A DNA stretch of 64,000 bases from Holtermannia corniformis. Lineage: Eukaryota; Basidiomycota; Tremellomycetes; Holtermanniales. Where the stretch lies: contig BCIJ01000017.1 in assembly GCA_001599935.1 (NCBI GenBank), positions 379,798 through 443,797 on the forward strand, written 5' to 3'. Below the pieces are notes generated by a model that saw only the letters and a list, made by a program, of their open reading frames with translations, did no database searches and was not told the origin of the DNA. Shown one piece after another: positions 10,848 through 23,274 of the stretch. Within the stretch, counting starts at the first letter, position 1; each line of letters starts with the position of its first letter. Position numbers and translations under genes: made by a program.

Positions 10848-13426
10848 ATGTCCCAACAGGCAGTTCTAGACGGCCATGAGATCATGTTCGCGGCCGGTCA
10901 GCTGCCAGCTTGGGCAGAGCGCGAGCTCGGCAGGCTCGTCGAGGTCAGCCGCCATCGCACCGACCCATCTCATGCTGACGGCCTGTCGATAGAACCTGGG
11001 CGGGACTGTCACCACAGAGATCAAGGACGCTACGATCGTTCTCACGAATCCTGCATCGCAAGACTATCCAGAGACCAAGCACCAGCTCGACTTTTTCCGT
11101 AAACACGCCAAGCAATCACTCATCATTGCGCCCTACCACTACCTCGCTGCCATCAAAGCGTCAGACGCCCTTTCCGACGTGTCCGAGCTCGACCCTGCTG
11201 TCCCTCTGTTCATCCATCCAGAGACGCACGAGCCACTCAGGATCTATGTCAGCCTCAACGTTGCGCCCTCCCGTTCCGAGCTAGACGCAAACGAACCACC
11301 CGTCAACGTGCAACACAGGCTGCAGGCCCTCGTATCCCGGCACGGCGCCGTCATCGAGTCGACAAGGAAGAACTGCGACGTCGCACTGTTCAACCTGTCG
11401 CCACGCATGGAGCTTTCCGTCCGGCTCGCCAAAGAGGTCCTCGCCAACGGGAACCGCGTCGCCGCGCGCGAGTGGGCAGAAAGCTGTATCGCAGACGGCG
11501 TGCTCAAGTGGGACGGGCTGACAAAGGCAAAGAGCGCGTCGCCCGAGCAAGACTCGATGGCAGAGGATGAGCCGATCCGGCCGAATGCGCGAGTGAACGG
11601 TGGCAAGGGGCCAGGACGGCCGACGGGCGGGTCCGTCTGCCTTGTCGAGTTCAAATCACGCTGACAGCTGCATAGCGCCCGACGCGAGTACACGGCAGAG
11701 GAGGACGAGCTGATGTGTCGATGGCTGGCCGCGTTTAGACCAACAGGCTCGCACGGCAGTCGTAAAACCTATCGCGAAATGGTCAGTCACGGTCGCTCTC
11801 GCTCTCTCAACAGCCTAACGATCGCAGGTCGAAGACCCTAGCTACCCCTGGGCACAGATGCACAGTGAGCAATCGTGGCATCAGAGGTTCAAGAACAACG
11901 CGACGGCGTTTGGCAAGCGCGTTGCCAAACTGGTACAAGCGGGAGTGGACGAGACGCTCAAGACGGCGCGCGAGCGAGCAGAGATTGCGAGGCAGCGCGA
12001 TGAGATTAAACAGAGGAAGCGTGCGCGGGCCGAGGATAGTGACGAGGGTGGCAAGAGGCAAAAGTGCGTTCAACTGGGCCGCCGCTCTTGGCTTGCTGTT
12101 CGCACGCTGCACGAGCTGATATGATTCAGGATCAAGCAGCAACAGCCGTCATCGCCCGTCAAGTCGTCGACCTCGGCCGCCGCTCAATTAGCAGCCGGTA
12201 ACCAAACGACCAAAGGCCGCAGTGCGAGCCCACAACGCAAGCAGGCTGTTGCTGGACCCGGGCCATCATCGGCCGCGGCAAAGGGTCAGCCCGCACTCGT
12301 GTCGCTTTCTGATGACGAGGCCGCAAACGGCGACCTTGCCGGGGCTGCGTCCAACAGTGTCAGTACGGCCGGTAGCGTTGCAGACGACGCGGTGAGCCTG
12401 GCTTCGGTCATGCCGGAAGATGATGCGGCAGCCGAAGCGGCTCTGTTCCCTGTCGAGCGTTCAAAGCAGGATACGCCGGAATCAAGCACGGAAGAGCATG
12501 ACGTTGCGCAAGAATCGACACCCAGGCCAGATCAGGGATCGATCCCACCCGAACCGTCCTCTCAAGCCGATGCAGAGACACTTGCCGGTGCTGAAACGCA
12601 GGCACTGATGCAACAGCACTTGGCTGTCAAACGCGCCGCTCAACGTCTTCAACGCCGAGCAACGCTTTCACCCCCCTCGGCCGTCTATGTGCCTCGCGGT
12701 GAGAACCGGCGTACGACCATTAGCGTCGACGCTTCATCGGTAGCACCCGAGCTGGACGATGCCTCGACGCGCGTAATGATCTCGATCCCACTCGAGCTCG
12801 AGGTCCACTTTGGCAAGAGCCGGAGTCGTCGAGGGTCCGAGGTGCACTCGACTGAGCCTGTGACGGTGCGCCGGGCGCTCGCGGGTGCTTATGGCCATGC
12901 GAGTATTGAAGAGCTTGCATCGGGTGGGAGCAGAAAGGGGACGACGGCGCGCACGCCCGATACCATCCTTCGGCCTCGAGTGAGCGTGACGGTGAACTCA
13001 CCGACGACGGCTCTTCGTCCGCCTGCGGTATCGTACCAGCCTCGTCCGTCGACTGGGACAGTGTTGGAAGGCAAGGCTGCCACGGCGGCAAGAGCGGCTG
13101 CGTACCGCGAGTGGCTCGCTGCCATGAGTCGCAAATACAGACTGAGCCAGTCGGACATCATGTCGGTATGGGATCGATACAAGAAGCCGGGTCAGGCGAT
13201 CAATGCTCAAGCGGTAGAGGCCATCTTGGCGCGCCTGCGCCAACCCAACGACGAGAAGCAAGACGAGGTGATTGCCGACCGCGAGTGGTTGGCCGCCATG
13301 AGCTCGAAATACCGCATGGCTGTCGAGGAGATTGTGGCTGCGATTGGTAAATACACTGAGCGTGGGCAGGCGCAGTCGTATGCGGTGCTCGAGACGGTGC
13401 TGAGCCGGCTGCAGCGGGACGAGTGA
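10848..13426 (+). CDS. RAP1-like telomere protein (BRCT + Myb + C-terminal repeats)
   Basis: Exon 1 (10848-10943) starts MSQQAVLDGHEIMFAAGQLP. With exon 2 (from 10993: LGGTVTTEIKDATIVLTNP) it forms a BRCT-like N-terminus ending near APYHYLAAIKASDAL. A further segment reads RHGAVIESTRKNCDVALFNL. After an intron comes a RAP1-type Myb helix set: REYTAEEDELMCRWLAAFRP, then SYPWAQMHSEQSWHQRFKNN, followed by a basic coiled stretch. A long acidic, Ser/Ala-rich linker leads to two related C-terminal units that begin YREWLAAMSRKYR and DREWLAAMSSKYR and end with a V-E-x-x-L-x-R-L-type helix. BRCT plus Myb in this order is the RAP1/TERF2IP layout, which acts in shelterin and subtelomeric silencing. Assignment rests on layout and motif resemblance; no search was possible. 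Confidence 0.72.
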
Positions 13427-13594
13427 TGTATATAGTGTACCGTTGGGTGGCGCTGGTGATTTTGTCGACGTGTCGGTTTGCCACTCGTGCTCTTTACAAT
13501 CCTCATTCCTTTCCACTCACAATCGTCAAGGCAAAAGGCGAGCAGGCCTTGTACAGTCTGCACCAGGGCGATCGACTGGCCACGATCACTCCCA

Positions 13595-15990
13595 ATGGCC
13601 CGCAAGAGCAAAAGGCAGAATCCGATCCCATCACCGAGTTCGCTCTCGACTTCTATCAAAGCTACAGCTGCGTCGACGCGCTCACGCACAAGGACTCTGG
13701 CCAGCGACGAGGCCGGATCGTCAACGTCGACTTCATCCCGAGCGTCGTCGTCTGATTCCATGCTCCGCCGTGAGGATTCGGGACTACGAGGACGGACGGT
13801 CGAGGACTCGCAGGATCTGCTGGAGAAGAGTGGGGGCGGGTTTGGGTATGACAAGGAGCCGAGCCGGTATCCGTTGACGGGCAAGCGGGGTGAGGGACTG
13901 GGACTGGGTCTGGTCTCGCCGAGGGATAGAAAGGCGTTCATGCTGTTGATTGTGCTATGTGAGTCTCACCACCCGGCTTGGACTATGCAGCTGACACGGA
14001 CAGATTTGTGAGTCGCACCATGACCGTCAAGGCTTCTATAACACGCCCAGGCTCCAAGGGATCCCAATAGGCCTCACGTTTGGCACGCTCCCGTTCCTGC
14101 TGAAACCGCACCTGTCGTACTCGCAGCTGGCCCTGTTCAGTCTCAGCACCTGGCCTTATAGCCTCAAACTGCTCTGGAGCCCGCTTGTCGATGCCTGGTT
14201 TGTCCCTGCGTTAGTCTGGCTTGGATCATGCGTGCTTAGGTTGACGGTGTAGGTGGGGGCGGAGAAAGTCTTGGATCGTGCCGGTCCAGGCTGTTGTCGG
14301 GCTGGCGCTGTGGGTCGTTGGTGGCAGCGTCGAGGACTGGCTCGAGGCGGTGGGTTGTGACCGGCAAGACTGCATGCTCACAATCGCAGGACGTGATACA
14401 AATACGCTACATTACCGTCATCTTTGTCTCGCTCATCTTCTTTGCCGCCACGCAGGGTGCGTGCTGCTGTCTAGGTGACTCCAAGCTGATACCCATCGCA
14501 GACATCGCCGTGGACGGTGGGTATCCATCTCGCTGTACGGCCGCGTTCTGACCCCGCAGGGTGGGCACTGACCCTCTTGTCCGCGCCCAACCTCTCGTAC
14601 GCATCCACAGCACAGACGATCGGTCTCAACACGGGCTACTTTATGTCGTTTACCGTCTTTCTCGCGTTCAACAGTGTCGACTTTTCGTCCGTCTTGTGCT
14701 CGAGACGGCAGCGTCATCTCTGATCCCCTCAGGAATCGCTACTTTCGTTCGGTCCCGCTCGAGACGCCGTTGATCTCACTGGGAGGCTACCTGCGTTTCT
14801 GGGCGCTCGTGTACGCGTGCGTGACGCTCTGGCTTGCGTTTGGCAAGACCGAGGATGCCGTGTCGGAGGATGATCCGGATATGGATGTGAGAAAGGTGTA
14901 CAAGATCATGTGGAGTATCGTCCGGCTCAAGAGTAAGTCGTGTCCAGTGGTGATCCAGAGACAGTGCTGATCCTCGTCTTGTCTCGTTGATTCGCTTGAC
15001 CCGCCAGACATCCAGTCGTTCATCCTGATCCACCTCGTTGCCAAGATCGGATTTCAAGTCAACGATTCCGTCACGGGCCTCAAACTGCTCGAAAACGGGC
15101 TCTCAAAGGAAGACTTGGCCGTTGCCGTGTTGATAGACTTTCCGTTCCAGATGGCCGGCGGCTGGCTTGCGGCGCGCTGGGCTCGGCAGGCAGGCGGTGG
15201 CGGCCCGCTACGGCCTTGGTTGGTTGCGTTCTGGGCGAGGCTGGCCATGGCCGTCGTGGCGACCTGTGTGGTTGCTGCTTTCCCTCGTAACGGTAGCGTC
15301 GGCCGGGTCTACTTTGCGGCCGTGATTGCGACGACGCTGCTGGCGTCGTTTACGAGGTGTGTGTGTGTCGGCAAACGTGATCGGTCCTGATCCTGGCCTT
15401 AGCACGATCCAGTTTGTGGGCATCACGGCGTTCCATACGCAGATTGCGGATCCGCTGATTGGCGGCACGTACATGACGGTGCGTGGTGAGCTACGCAACG
15501 TGGACGCTGACGTGGTGACGGTAGTTGCTCAACACGGTCAGCAACCTCGGTGGGACGTGGCCAAAGGTGCGTGTGGAGTGCCTGCCGTCGGCGTCGTGCT
15601 GATGCGCTCGGCAGCCGCTCGTGCTGAAAGGTGTCGACGCGTTGACGAAAGCGACGTGTTTTGCGCCCGATGACAAGTCGGGCTTGCTCCGAGCTGGTGC
15701 GTGCTGGCCGCTCGTAGAGTGTGGGCGGTGCTGACGCGACGCAGCGGGCGAGTGCGTGTCCGAGCACGGCAAAGCCCAGTGCTCGAGCCTGCTCGGCGAG
15801 TGCGCGGTCCAGCGCGACGGGTACTATCCCATGTCTGCGCTCTGTATCGGCCTCGGCGCCGCGTTGCTCGTGCTGTTCATTGTCCCGACGACGCGCAAGC
15901 TGCAGTGTGAGTGGCTCTACCGCCCGTTGGATCGGCTGATGGTGTCCAGCGCTGCCAATGTCGGCGTGGCGAGTCAAGATAGCAAACTAG
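13595..15990 (+). CDS. Acetyl-CoA transporter, SLC33A1/AT-1 family
   Basis: A major-facilitator-like carrier that in animals imports acetyl-CoA into the ER/Golgi lumen. The N-terminal 120 or so residues are polar and Ser-rich (start MARKSKRQNPIPSPSS). The first membrane segment is DRKAFMLLIVLC, then the family signature LQGIPIGLTFGTLPFLLK and LWSPLVDAW. Later segments include AVDGWALTLLS-type and NTGYFMSFTVFLAFNS motifs, IPLGGYLRFWALVYA-like and FPFQMAGGWLAARWA. The end includes MSALCIGLGAALLVLFIVP and, after a last intron at about 15915, the tail LQSLPMSAWRVKIAN. That last intron is inferred because only it gives the LQSLP.SAWR ending shared by the family. At least six introns of about 45-60 nt are present. 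Confidence 0.85.
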
Positions 15991-16708
15991 ATGGATCCCA
16001 TGACGGTGATGGGTTGCAAAGTGGCGATCTTGCTGGCCGTGCGGTCGGATCCCCGCCGTGTGCTCCGTGTGTGTGTGTGGATGTGTGGGTAGAGTGTGCT
16101 TGTTGCCCTGGCTGTGCTGCCCACTGCTCGCATCCCTGGCTGCAGTCTACGGTGCTTTGTTGGATCGCATTCCCAGTCGGCAGTTGCGTACCCTGGCGTG
16201 AAAACCAAACGCGGCAACTCGCACTCGTCGTCGCTCTCTCCTCTCTCTCCTCACTATCCACTCCATCGCCCACTCGTCTCTGCTCGCACAGACGGACAGT
16301 GGGCAGCAGAAAACACTCGCACAAGCACACACGGGCACAAGCAGTGTGTGCTGGCACACTCCAACACGACTCGACACCATAGGGGCTCGTCACTCGCAGA
16401 TAGCATTTCTGCAGCCCTCCACGACTCGATCAGCGGTTGCATCCAGTGACGATCGCCGCCCGGTGCTTCCTACCAACGTTATCACCACCGACTCGGCCTG
16501 GGATCGTGACAAGGACCGAGCGCGGCCGTCGCGCGCAGTAAAGGACGTCAGCACGGCGCGAAAGGGATCCGCCGCTCGACAAGACACGTCGACAGCTCGC
16601 CTCGCACCGTCTCCTTTGATCCGATCGGCTGCACGCTAGCCATCGCCCACGGTCCCACTCCCCTCGGCTTGTTTGGTCCCTTTGCTAGTAGCATCCACGA
16701 CGACGACC
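15991..16708. other. Intergenic, leader and promoter of the APSES gene
   Basis: No conserved reading frame was found. A GTGTGTGTGTGG run lies near 16066 and a CT-rich block (CTCTCTCCTCTCTCTCCTCA) near 16234-16258. The CT block is similar to the one upstream of SEC53 and probably belongs to the promoter or leader of the gene starting at 16709. Confidence 0.5.
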
Positions 16709-19700
16709 ATGCTCTCGTTCGCAGCGTTCCCAGAACTCCCCTTGCCGCCCCCCGTCCCGATCCAAGATTTGAGAGCGGCCGGGATCGAGCCCGAACCCTC
16801 GGTCACGCACGGCCTGCGATCTGTTTATGCGGGACCGAGTGGCGGGCCCTGCCCGTTTCCCCATCTCTGGCGCATCAGTGTCGCTCAAGACGATGCGAGG
16901 GATGCAAACTTGATGGCTGTTTGTGCGGCCATTGCCGGTCTGGTGAGTTGCCGCGGCCACAAGGCGGTGCTGACGTGCAAAGGATAACCGTGCCCTGTCA
17001 CCGGCCGAGATTGGCGACATTTGCGTTGCGGCCGGCTGGGTTCGGCTCAGGTAACGATCCCAAGCTCGACTATATTGCTAGGCTGACATGGACCTTAACA
17101 GCCCCGCCATCACCCCAGCCACTCTGATCACGACCACGATCCGAACGCATCAACGACGATGTCAAACGGCCAGACCACCCCGCCCAACCCTAGTCGACAA
17201 GCACCAGCTCCAAGGCTCGCTCGCTGAAGCCCACCTCGCGCCCGCTCTTCACCCAGACGCGTACGCTCTGGGGAAACGACCCCGCGGCGCAGTCTGGTTC
17301 CTCGCGCCTGCACCGGATCGACCGTGGAAGGATCCGTTTCTAGGTCTCGAGGTCGGCCCGCCCGTCAAGCGTGAGCGCAAGAAGAAGCCACCAGCCGCCA
17401 AGGCTCGCAAGATTGTAAAGGAGCCAGGCCCACCCGCACCCGGGATCAAGATCCGCATCAAAGTCGGCGCCGGTGTGCCCGCACCCGAGTTGGCGAGCGC
17501 GACTGCACGGAGAAAAGTCGACGAAGAGGACGATGACGAGTTTTCAGCAGGCCCTTCGACCGCGTCGGGATCACGCGGTCAGTCGCCGAGGCGAGCGCGC
17601 GTGTGCGCAGTCGATTCAGACTCGGACAACTCGTCGGATTCCGAGCTCGATCTCGAGCTCGCACCTGCACCGCGAACGCGCCGCCCGCCACCGGCACCGC
17701 TCGCTCTCACCCACCCGTCAAGCTTTCTCGACCTGTTTCTCAACTCGCCCAGTGCTGCTTTGCCGCTGCAGAGTCCCGAGACGGCCTCGGTCCCGTTCTC
17801 GCCGTTCCCGTCGCATTCACTCGATAACACGACTTGGGCGTCGCACCGGCCAGGCGAGATGGACTTTGAGAGCTCGAGCGATAGCGAGGTCGAGGGCGAT
17901 CGCACGGCCGATTGGGGGAACAACTCGGGCGTGCTCGATGTCGCCGCGGTCGACGAGGAGCATCTGGAAGAGGCTGTGCAGGCGATGAGTGAGCTGCTGC
18001 CCCAGGCCGCCGTCTCGCCGGGCGAGACGGGACCAACGGGCAGCCTGCTCGCCAACCTCGACTTGAACCCGCCAGCTCCAATCGACACGGTCCCGCCTGA
18101 TCCTGGCCCAGTGTGTTCCCCGCTCGCCCTGCGTCGGTGCCGCAACACGATCCCGCCACTCTTGTCACTGCCGTTCGTACCGTGGACGCCAGGATCCAGT
18201 CCGATGCCATCGCCCGTCGCGCTCGTCAACGAGAGCGCCAAACCCGACGACATTTCACCTACGGCACACCTCGCGCGCCTCCCGCTCGTCGAGACCGCAG
18301 CGGACCTGATGGACGTTGAAGCGACAGCCGCGACGGCAACTTGGGTCGACGCCGTCAAGCTCGAAGAGAATGAAGACGACGAGATGGAGGTCGATGAAGC
18401 CGCTTGGGAGCGTCAAGCGCGCGCGGCAGAGTGGGCCACGCGCTGCGGGTTCGAGGCCCCCATCAAGCACGAGTATGAACCGGAAGATGCCGCTTCGCCC
18501 GTGACCGAGCTCGATCTCGATGAGCGACAGGAATCGTCCAGTACGACGCCTAGCTCTCGCTCTTCAGACCTGCCACCGTTCGACGTCGAGCTCGATGCTT
18601 TGCCGCGCCCCGAGACGGAGACGGCCGACCTCGTCCTCGGCGGGCCTGAAAGCGTCGCCCTCGATGAACTCGATACAGTCTGGGGCCCGCTTCTGCCTGG
18701 CAGTGACGCCAGGATCGAATGGGACACGAAGCGCAAGACGCCGCGAGGCAAAGCGCAGCGCTGGGGCGGGATTGGCGTCGGTGCCCACTTGAATCTCCAG
18801 TTCAAGCCGATGACACGGAGTCGAGCGGGCATCCGACCGGGTCGAGCCGTCGCCGCACCGCCGGTCGTCACGTTTGCGCCGGGCCAGGAGGAGGATGAGG
18901 ATGGCGTCGGTACGGCCGATGTGGAACGTGCCGGACTGTGGGCAGACGAACAAGAGACGACTGAAGAGTCTAACCCGCTCGAGCTCGGGTCTGGGACTAG
19001 GCTCGAGACGGTACCGGAAACCAAGCCCGAGACGTGCGTTTCACCACCGGCACTGATCCTCTTGTCGAAGGCCAACACGGGTCTCGTCCCGCCCGCTAGC
19101 TTGCAGCCATCGCCGGCTGCGATCCCGATCAAGCCCGCTGTAGCGCCTGTAAAGGTCACACTGCCCGTCGCACGCAGTGGCATTGTCGTTCACCCGAATG
19201 AACAGCTGTGGCCGCCTGTGCACGCGAGCGTGATGGATGAGATCCCAGTCTATCGGAGTGAATGGGAGGGACGGAGTGGGACGGGCCACGATGGCTGTTT
19301 ACTTACCCGCCGGATCGACAGTGATTTCGGTCAGTGGTTACGAGGGCGCTATTGATGGATGCATACTGACGCAGTACCTAGTGAACGGGACATCGCTCCT
19401 CCTCGCGCTCGGCATCCCATCGCTCGCGACGCGCACCAAACACCTCAAAGCGCTACCTTCGCACGTCGCTGTGCCCGCTACGGCCCCGAGTGGGAGTCCT
19501 CTTGCGAATGGGATCCCTGGAATCTGGATCCCGCTCGGTGCGGCGCGCGAGATGGCTAGGCGACTGCAGGGTGAGACGGGCTGGCTGGATAGCTTTTTGC
19601 TCGAGGACCTGGCCAACAAGGTGTGTGGCTGTAGTCTAGCAAGAGTGTTGCTGACGACGGCCAGTTTAACGATATCGCCCAGGTCAAGCGCCGTAACAAG

Positions 19701-20126
19701 GCTCTGACGCCGAACGGGCCCCGTCTTGTCGAGTTTGGCTGTCCGGTCTGTTGCTCTCACGCAGATGTGGTCGACGCTGACGCTTTGCTCCAGTTTGGCG
19801 TCACGAAACCGGTTGCCACGACGCCGCTTGGGTACCCAACCAACACGCACTCGCAATCTGCGCCGAACCTCAACCTGCTCGCGACGACCGTGGCGCCCGT
19901 GATCCATGTTGGGAAATCGCCCTTGGTGCGCTCGGCGCCGCCGACGCCGCCAAAGGACGATGGGCACGTTGCGAAACGGAGAAGGGCGATGACCCTGTCG
20001 GAGCCTTCGCCGGTACCGGTACCGGCAGCCGCGCCGAGCCCGACGGCAACGACGACGAAACCGGCTCCACGGCGGTCTGCACGCGCCAGCGTTGGCGGCG
20101 AGCTGGCCAAACCGGTCCCTCGGTAA
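16709..20126 (+). CDS. APSES/KilA-N transcription factor with N-terminal winged-helix-like domain
   Basis: The start is MLSFAAFPELPLPPPVPI. Residues from about 50 read PHLWRISVAQDDARDANLMA, then (after an intron) LSPAEIGDICVAAGWVRLS and ATLITTTIRTHQRRCQ, resembling the GDS1-type winged helix. About 650 residues of acidic, Pro/Ser-rich sequence follow, with basic patches such as KRERKKKP. Near the C-terminus, joining across a 53-nt intron restores HDGCLLTRRIDSDFVNGTSL and, further on, GIPGIWIPLGAAREMARRL, the hallmark pattern of APSES DNA-binding domains. A final exon holds KRRR and an Ala/Pro-rich tail. A nuclear transcription regulator is likely. The APSES match is good; the winged-helix call is weaker. 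Confidence 0.75.
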
Positions 20127-20350
20127 CGGTGAGGATCTATTGAATCTAGGCGCTGTCGAGCGGTGTACAGACGTAGAGAGCCTTGTTCTTGTATGGATGA
20201 CCTGATGCCACCACGTGCACCGTGCTTATTGTCTTTGACAAGCACAATAGCACCAGCAGCACCGTACATGCTCCAGCGAACATCAAGGTAGGTACAGAGT
20301 GAACACACTGGGAAGGGGAAGAAACGGACGGCACAAGACGGTCACCACCA

Positions 20351-23133
20351 ATGACGATCCACCCGGCTACACCACCACCGCCGGCTCTGACGGTTCAATT
20401 CCCGACGCCATCCAGCTTTTCCGCCCATCGAGCACGAGCCAATGGCTCTGGCCACTGTCGGAGCTCGAGCTTGACTACGACTGCAGTCGCTCTCCAGGCC
20501 GTGACCAAGGATTCAGGTCCTCGATCCGCCCGACGCAACCCTCCGACACCGCTCGCTCTCCGCGACGGCACCCTCCTCTCGCCGTATGCGACACCACCGA
20601 CCGGCCTCGATAGCCACAGCCTGCCGTCTGCCGCTCGAGTCCGCGGCTTGGCCATCGCCGTCGTCAAGCATGCCGACGGGGGCATAGTCGTCACAACGCC
20701 TGGTCTACCCAGTGCAGGCCTCACCCCGACGTCTGCGGCGCTCTTACCCGGTGCGAGAAAGGAAAGTGAGTGACGGCGTGGGATTGCTTGCTCGCCAGAT
20801 CAACGGATCCCATCCTTTGCTCGAGCCCGGCCATCGCTCTCGTACTGACCCCGCCTAGTCATCCTCTGCAAATACTACCATACCCCCGGCTTGAGCTGTA
20901 CAGCCCGACCCTGTCGCTTCGTACACGACCTCAAGACGGCTCAACCGCTCAGTCCCGCGGCAACCGCAATGCTCTCGCCGACGCATATCGCATCACCGAC
21001 TGCCGGGACGTTTGCGCGTGCTCAAGCGCTACCGCAAACGCAGGTAACCTCGCCGCATAGGCTCTCGATCACAGAGCACGCCACTCTGCCGCAAGGCTTG
21101 GCCATTGGCGACACGGTCGTGTTGGAGGATGAGAGGGGGGACGACGTCGTCGGCAATCTCTATGCCATGAGTGGCGGTGGGGCCGGTCTAGCCGGCAAGA
21201 CGAACAAAAAGTTTAAAAGTCGGTCACCGCGCCGAACGCTCACGATCGTGCTGATCCGACGTAGCCGAACCTTGTCGGGACTTTGCAAACGGATCGTGTC
21301 CGTACGGAGACTATTGCTCCTTTCTGCAGTCAGTCGGCTATGCACACCGCCGATCGATATTGACTCTAGCCCAGTGACGAAACCAAGCAGGCCGAGATCA
21401 AGCACGCCAAGCCTCCGCTGACCGAACGCCGAGAGCGCGCCGCTCCAGGCTTCAACGCTTGGCTCGCAAAGATCCCAAAGTCGGTCTATGACCCGAAAGC
21501 CGATGCTCACTGGGCCGCCGACGAGAGCGATCCGCTACCGGCGAAAAACGTAGATGCCGTCTTGACGCCCAAGTCGGTCAACGCACCGACGTTTGAGCCA
21601 GCGGTCAAGCCTGTCAAACACCCAAAGCCTTCAGCGTGGTCTCGCGGCCCGCCCTCGAGTAGACCGAAAGCGCTCGACCTGCGCAAAAAAGTATCGGATC
21701 GCACGCTCAAACCTTTTGTACCGCTCCCGACGGCGACCTCCATGTTCGGGACGGATTCTGACCCAGCGACACCGTGGGACCCAGCGCTTCGCTACGAGCG
21801 CGATCAAGCGGATGATGCCGAGGCCCGAGCGGCCGCGTACGCCGTCGCCCGTCTCGGCATGGACGAACACAGTCTCGCGAGCGGAACCGCGCCGGCGTTT
21901 GTTGAATCCTCCGAGTTTATCCCCACTCAGCCGCCTAGCCAAGGCATGACGTTGTCAGACCTCTCGTGGGAAGCATACATGCCGCCGCCTAGCATCGCGG
22001 GCGTCGCGATCGTATGGACGGCAGAGGGCTGGGCCGTCCAGGAGGCAAGTGGCACTCAAGGCGTGGTGGGCGTCAGGCAGCCGAAAATGTATTACCGAAG
22101 TGAGTCGCACTAGCGGCATTCGTGTTGGACACTGACGAGACGTAGCACGGCCTTGCAGGTTTTTCCTTGAAGGCTTTTGCCCGCACGGCGAGACGTGTTC
22201 TTAGTGCGCATCACGGTCAACCGTACAGAAGACCCACTGACGAGACGATAGCCAGCACATCGCCAAATCACCAACGCCATCGGCACTGTCCGACTCGGAA
22301 GACGCGGGGCCTGGGGACGGCAAACAAGTCACGGGGGCGTCCAAGTCGGACGATGGGTCGGGCAAAAAGCGGCATCCGAAACACAAGAGTGGGTGTTCAT
22401 GCTGTTCACGGTAGCAACGCTGACAACATCTCAGCGCAACCATGCAAGGTGGGCTCGAGCAGCTGCGCTTTGGATGCACTGACACGACGCAGTTCTTCAA
22501 CTCGGCAGGAGGGTGTACGAATGGCGACGACTGCGCTTTCTTGCACGAGACGGTCGTGCCCGTGCATGCGCCTCTTGCCCTGCGGCCGCGTCCTTGGCGA
22601 AGTGAGTCTGATCAAACGCAACGCAGGAGCTGACACTTAACCTCAGCACGACCCTGCCGCGTGCGTATCTCCGACCGCACGCTGCACACGAGCTGACCCG
22701 TCGCAGCACTTTCAAACGGCCTCGTGCCACGCGGGCGATCAATGCCATTTCGCTCACGTCCTCGATCCCCTGTTCAAACCGCCGGGAACCGACTGTCGCG
22801 ATCCTCTGGATCCAAACGTCTCACCGGCGAAACCGTGCAAGTTTTGGCTCAAGCAGGGTCACTGTTTGTTTGGCCACAAGTGCAAGTTTTCACACCCGGA
22901 CCGGCGGGACGACCTCGTCCACGATCAATTAAACCTGTTGCCGTCGGCACCGATCCAGCTCTGGCCGACGGCTCCGAGTCGGCGCGCTTACAGTGAGACA
23001 TCGGACAGTGATGATGACAGTGACGATGATGTCGAGATTGTGAGTCTGTGCTGCGAGAGCCACCGCTGATGCGCTACGATAGGAAATCAACCCAATGTCG
23101 CCAATGCCCACCCTCGGTGGCATCACCGCCTGA
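20351..23133 (+). CDS. Multi-CCCH zinc finger protein
   Basis: The N-terminus is Pro/Ser/Thr-rich. Exon 2 opens with a CCCH finger, CKYYHTPGLSCTARPCRFVH (C-x9-C-x4-C-x3-H). After a long low-complexity middle that includes AAPGFNAWLAKIPKSVYDPK, more fingers follow: CRFFLEGFCPHGETC, then FFNSAGGCTNGDDCAFLHE, CHAGDQCHFAHV and CKFWLKQGHCLFGHKCKFSH. CCCH arrays usually bind RNA, so a role in mRNA processing or decay is plausible. The acidic tail SETSDSDDDSDDDVEIE precedes a 45-nt intron (GTGAGT) after 23039, and the protein then ends PMSPMPTLGGITA. Reading through that intron would instead stop at 23069. No specific orthologue is recognised. Confidence 0.75.
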
Positions 23134-23274
23134 ACTTGATCGTCCGCTCGCACCAGCACCCGAGGTTGTATCTCTTGTATCCCGTTGCTATGCTACTGTA
23201 TGGACACTATGTGCATGGCGTGCGATTGGTTACTGACGGATGCCGTTTGATGCTACACACTACTCCCGCCTCGG

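Noticed and set aside
13207..13941. 244-codon minus-strand frame spanning the RAP1-like end and acetyl-CoA transporter start
   Set aside because: Both ends overlap well-supported plus-strand exons and the peptide has no recognisable domain.
17579..18358. 259-codon minus-strand frame
   Set aside because: It is the antisense shadow of the Pro/Ser/Asp-rich linker of the APSES gene; biased codon use opens the opposite strand.
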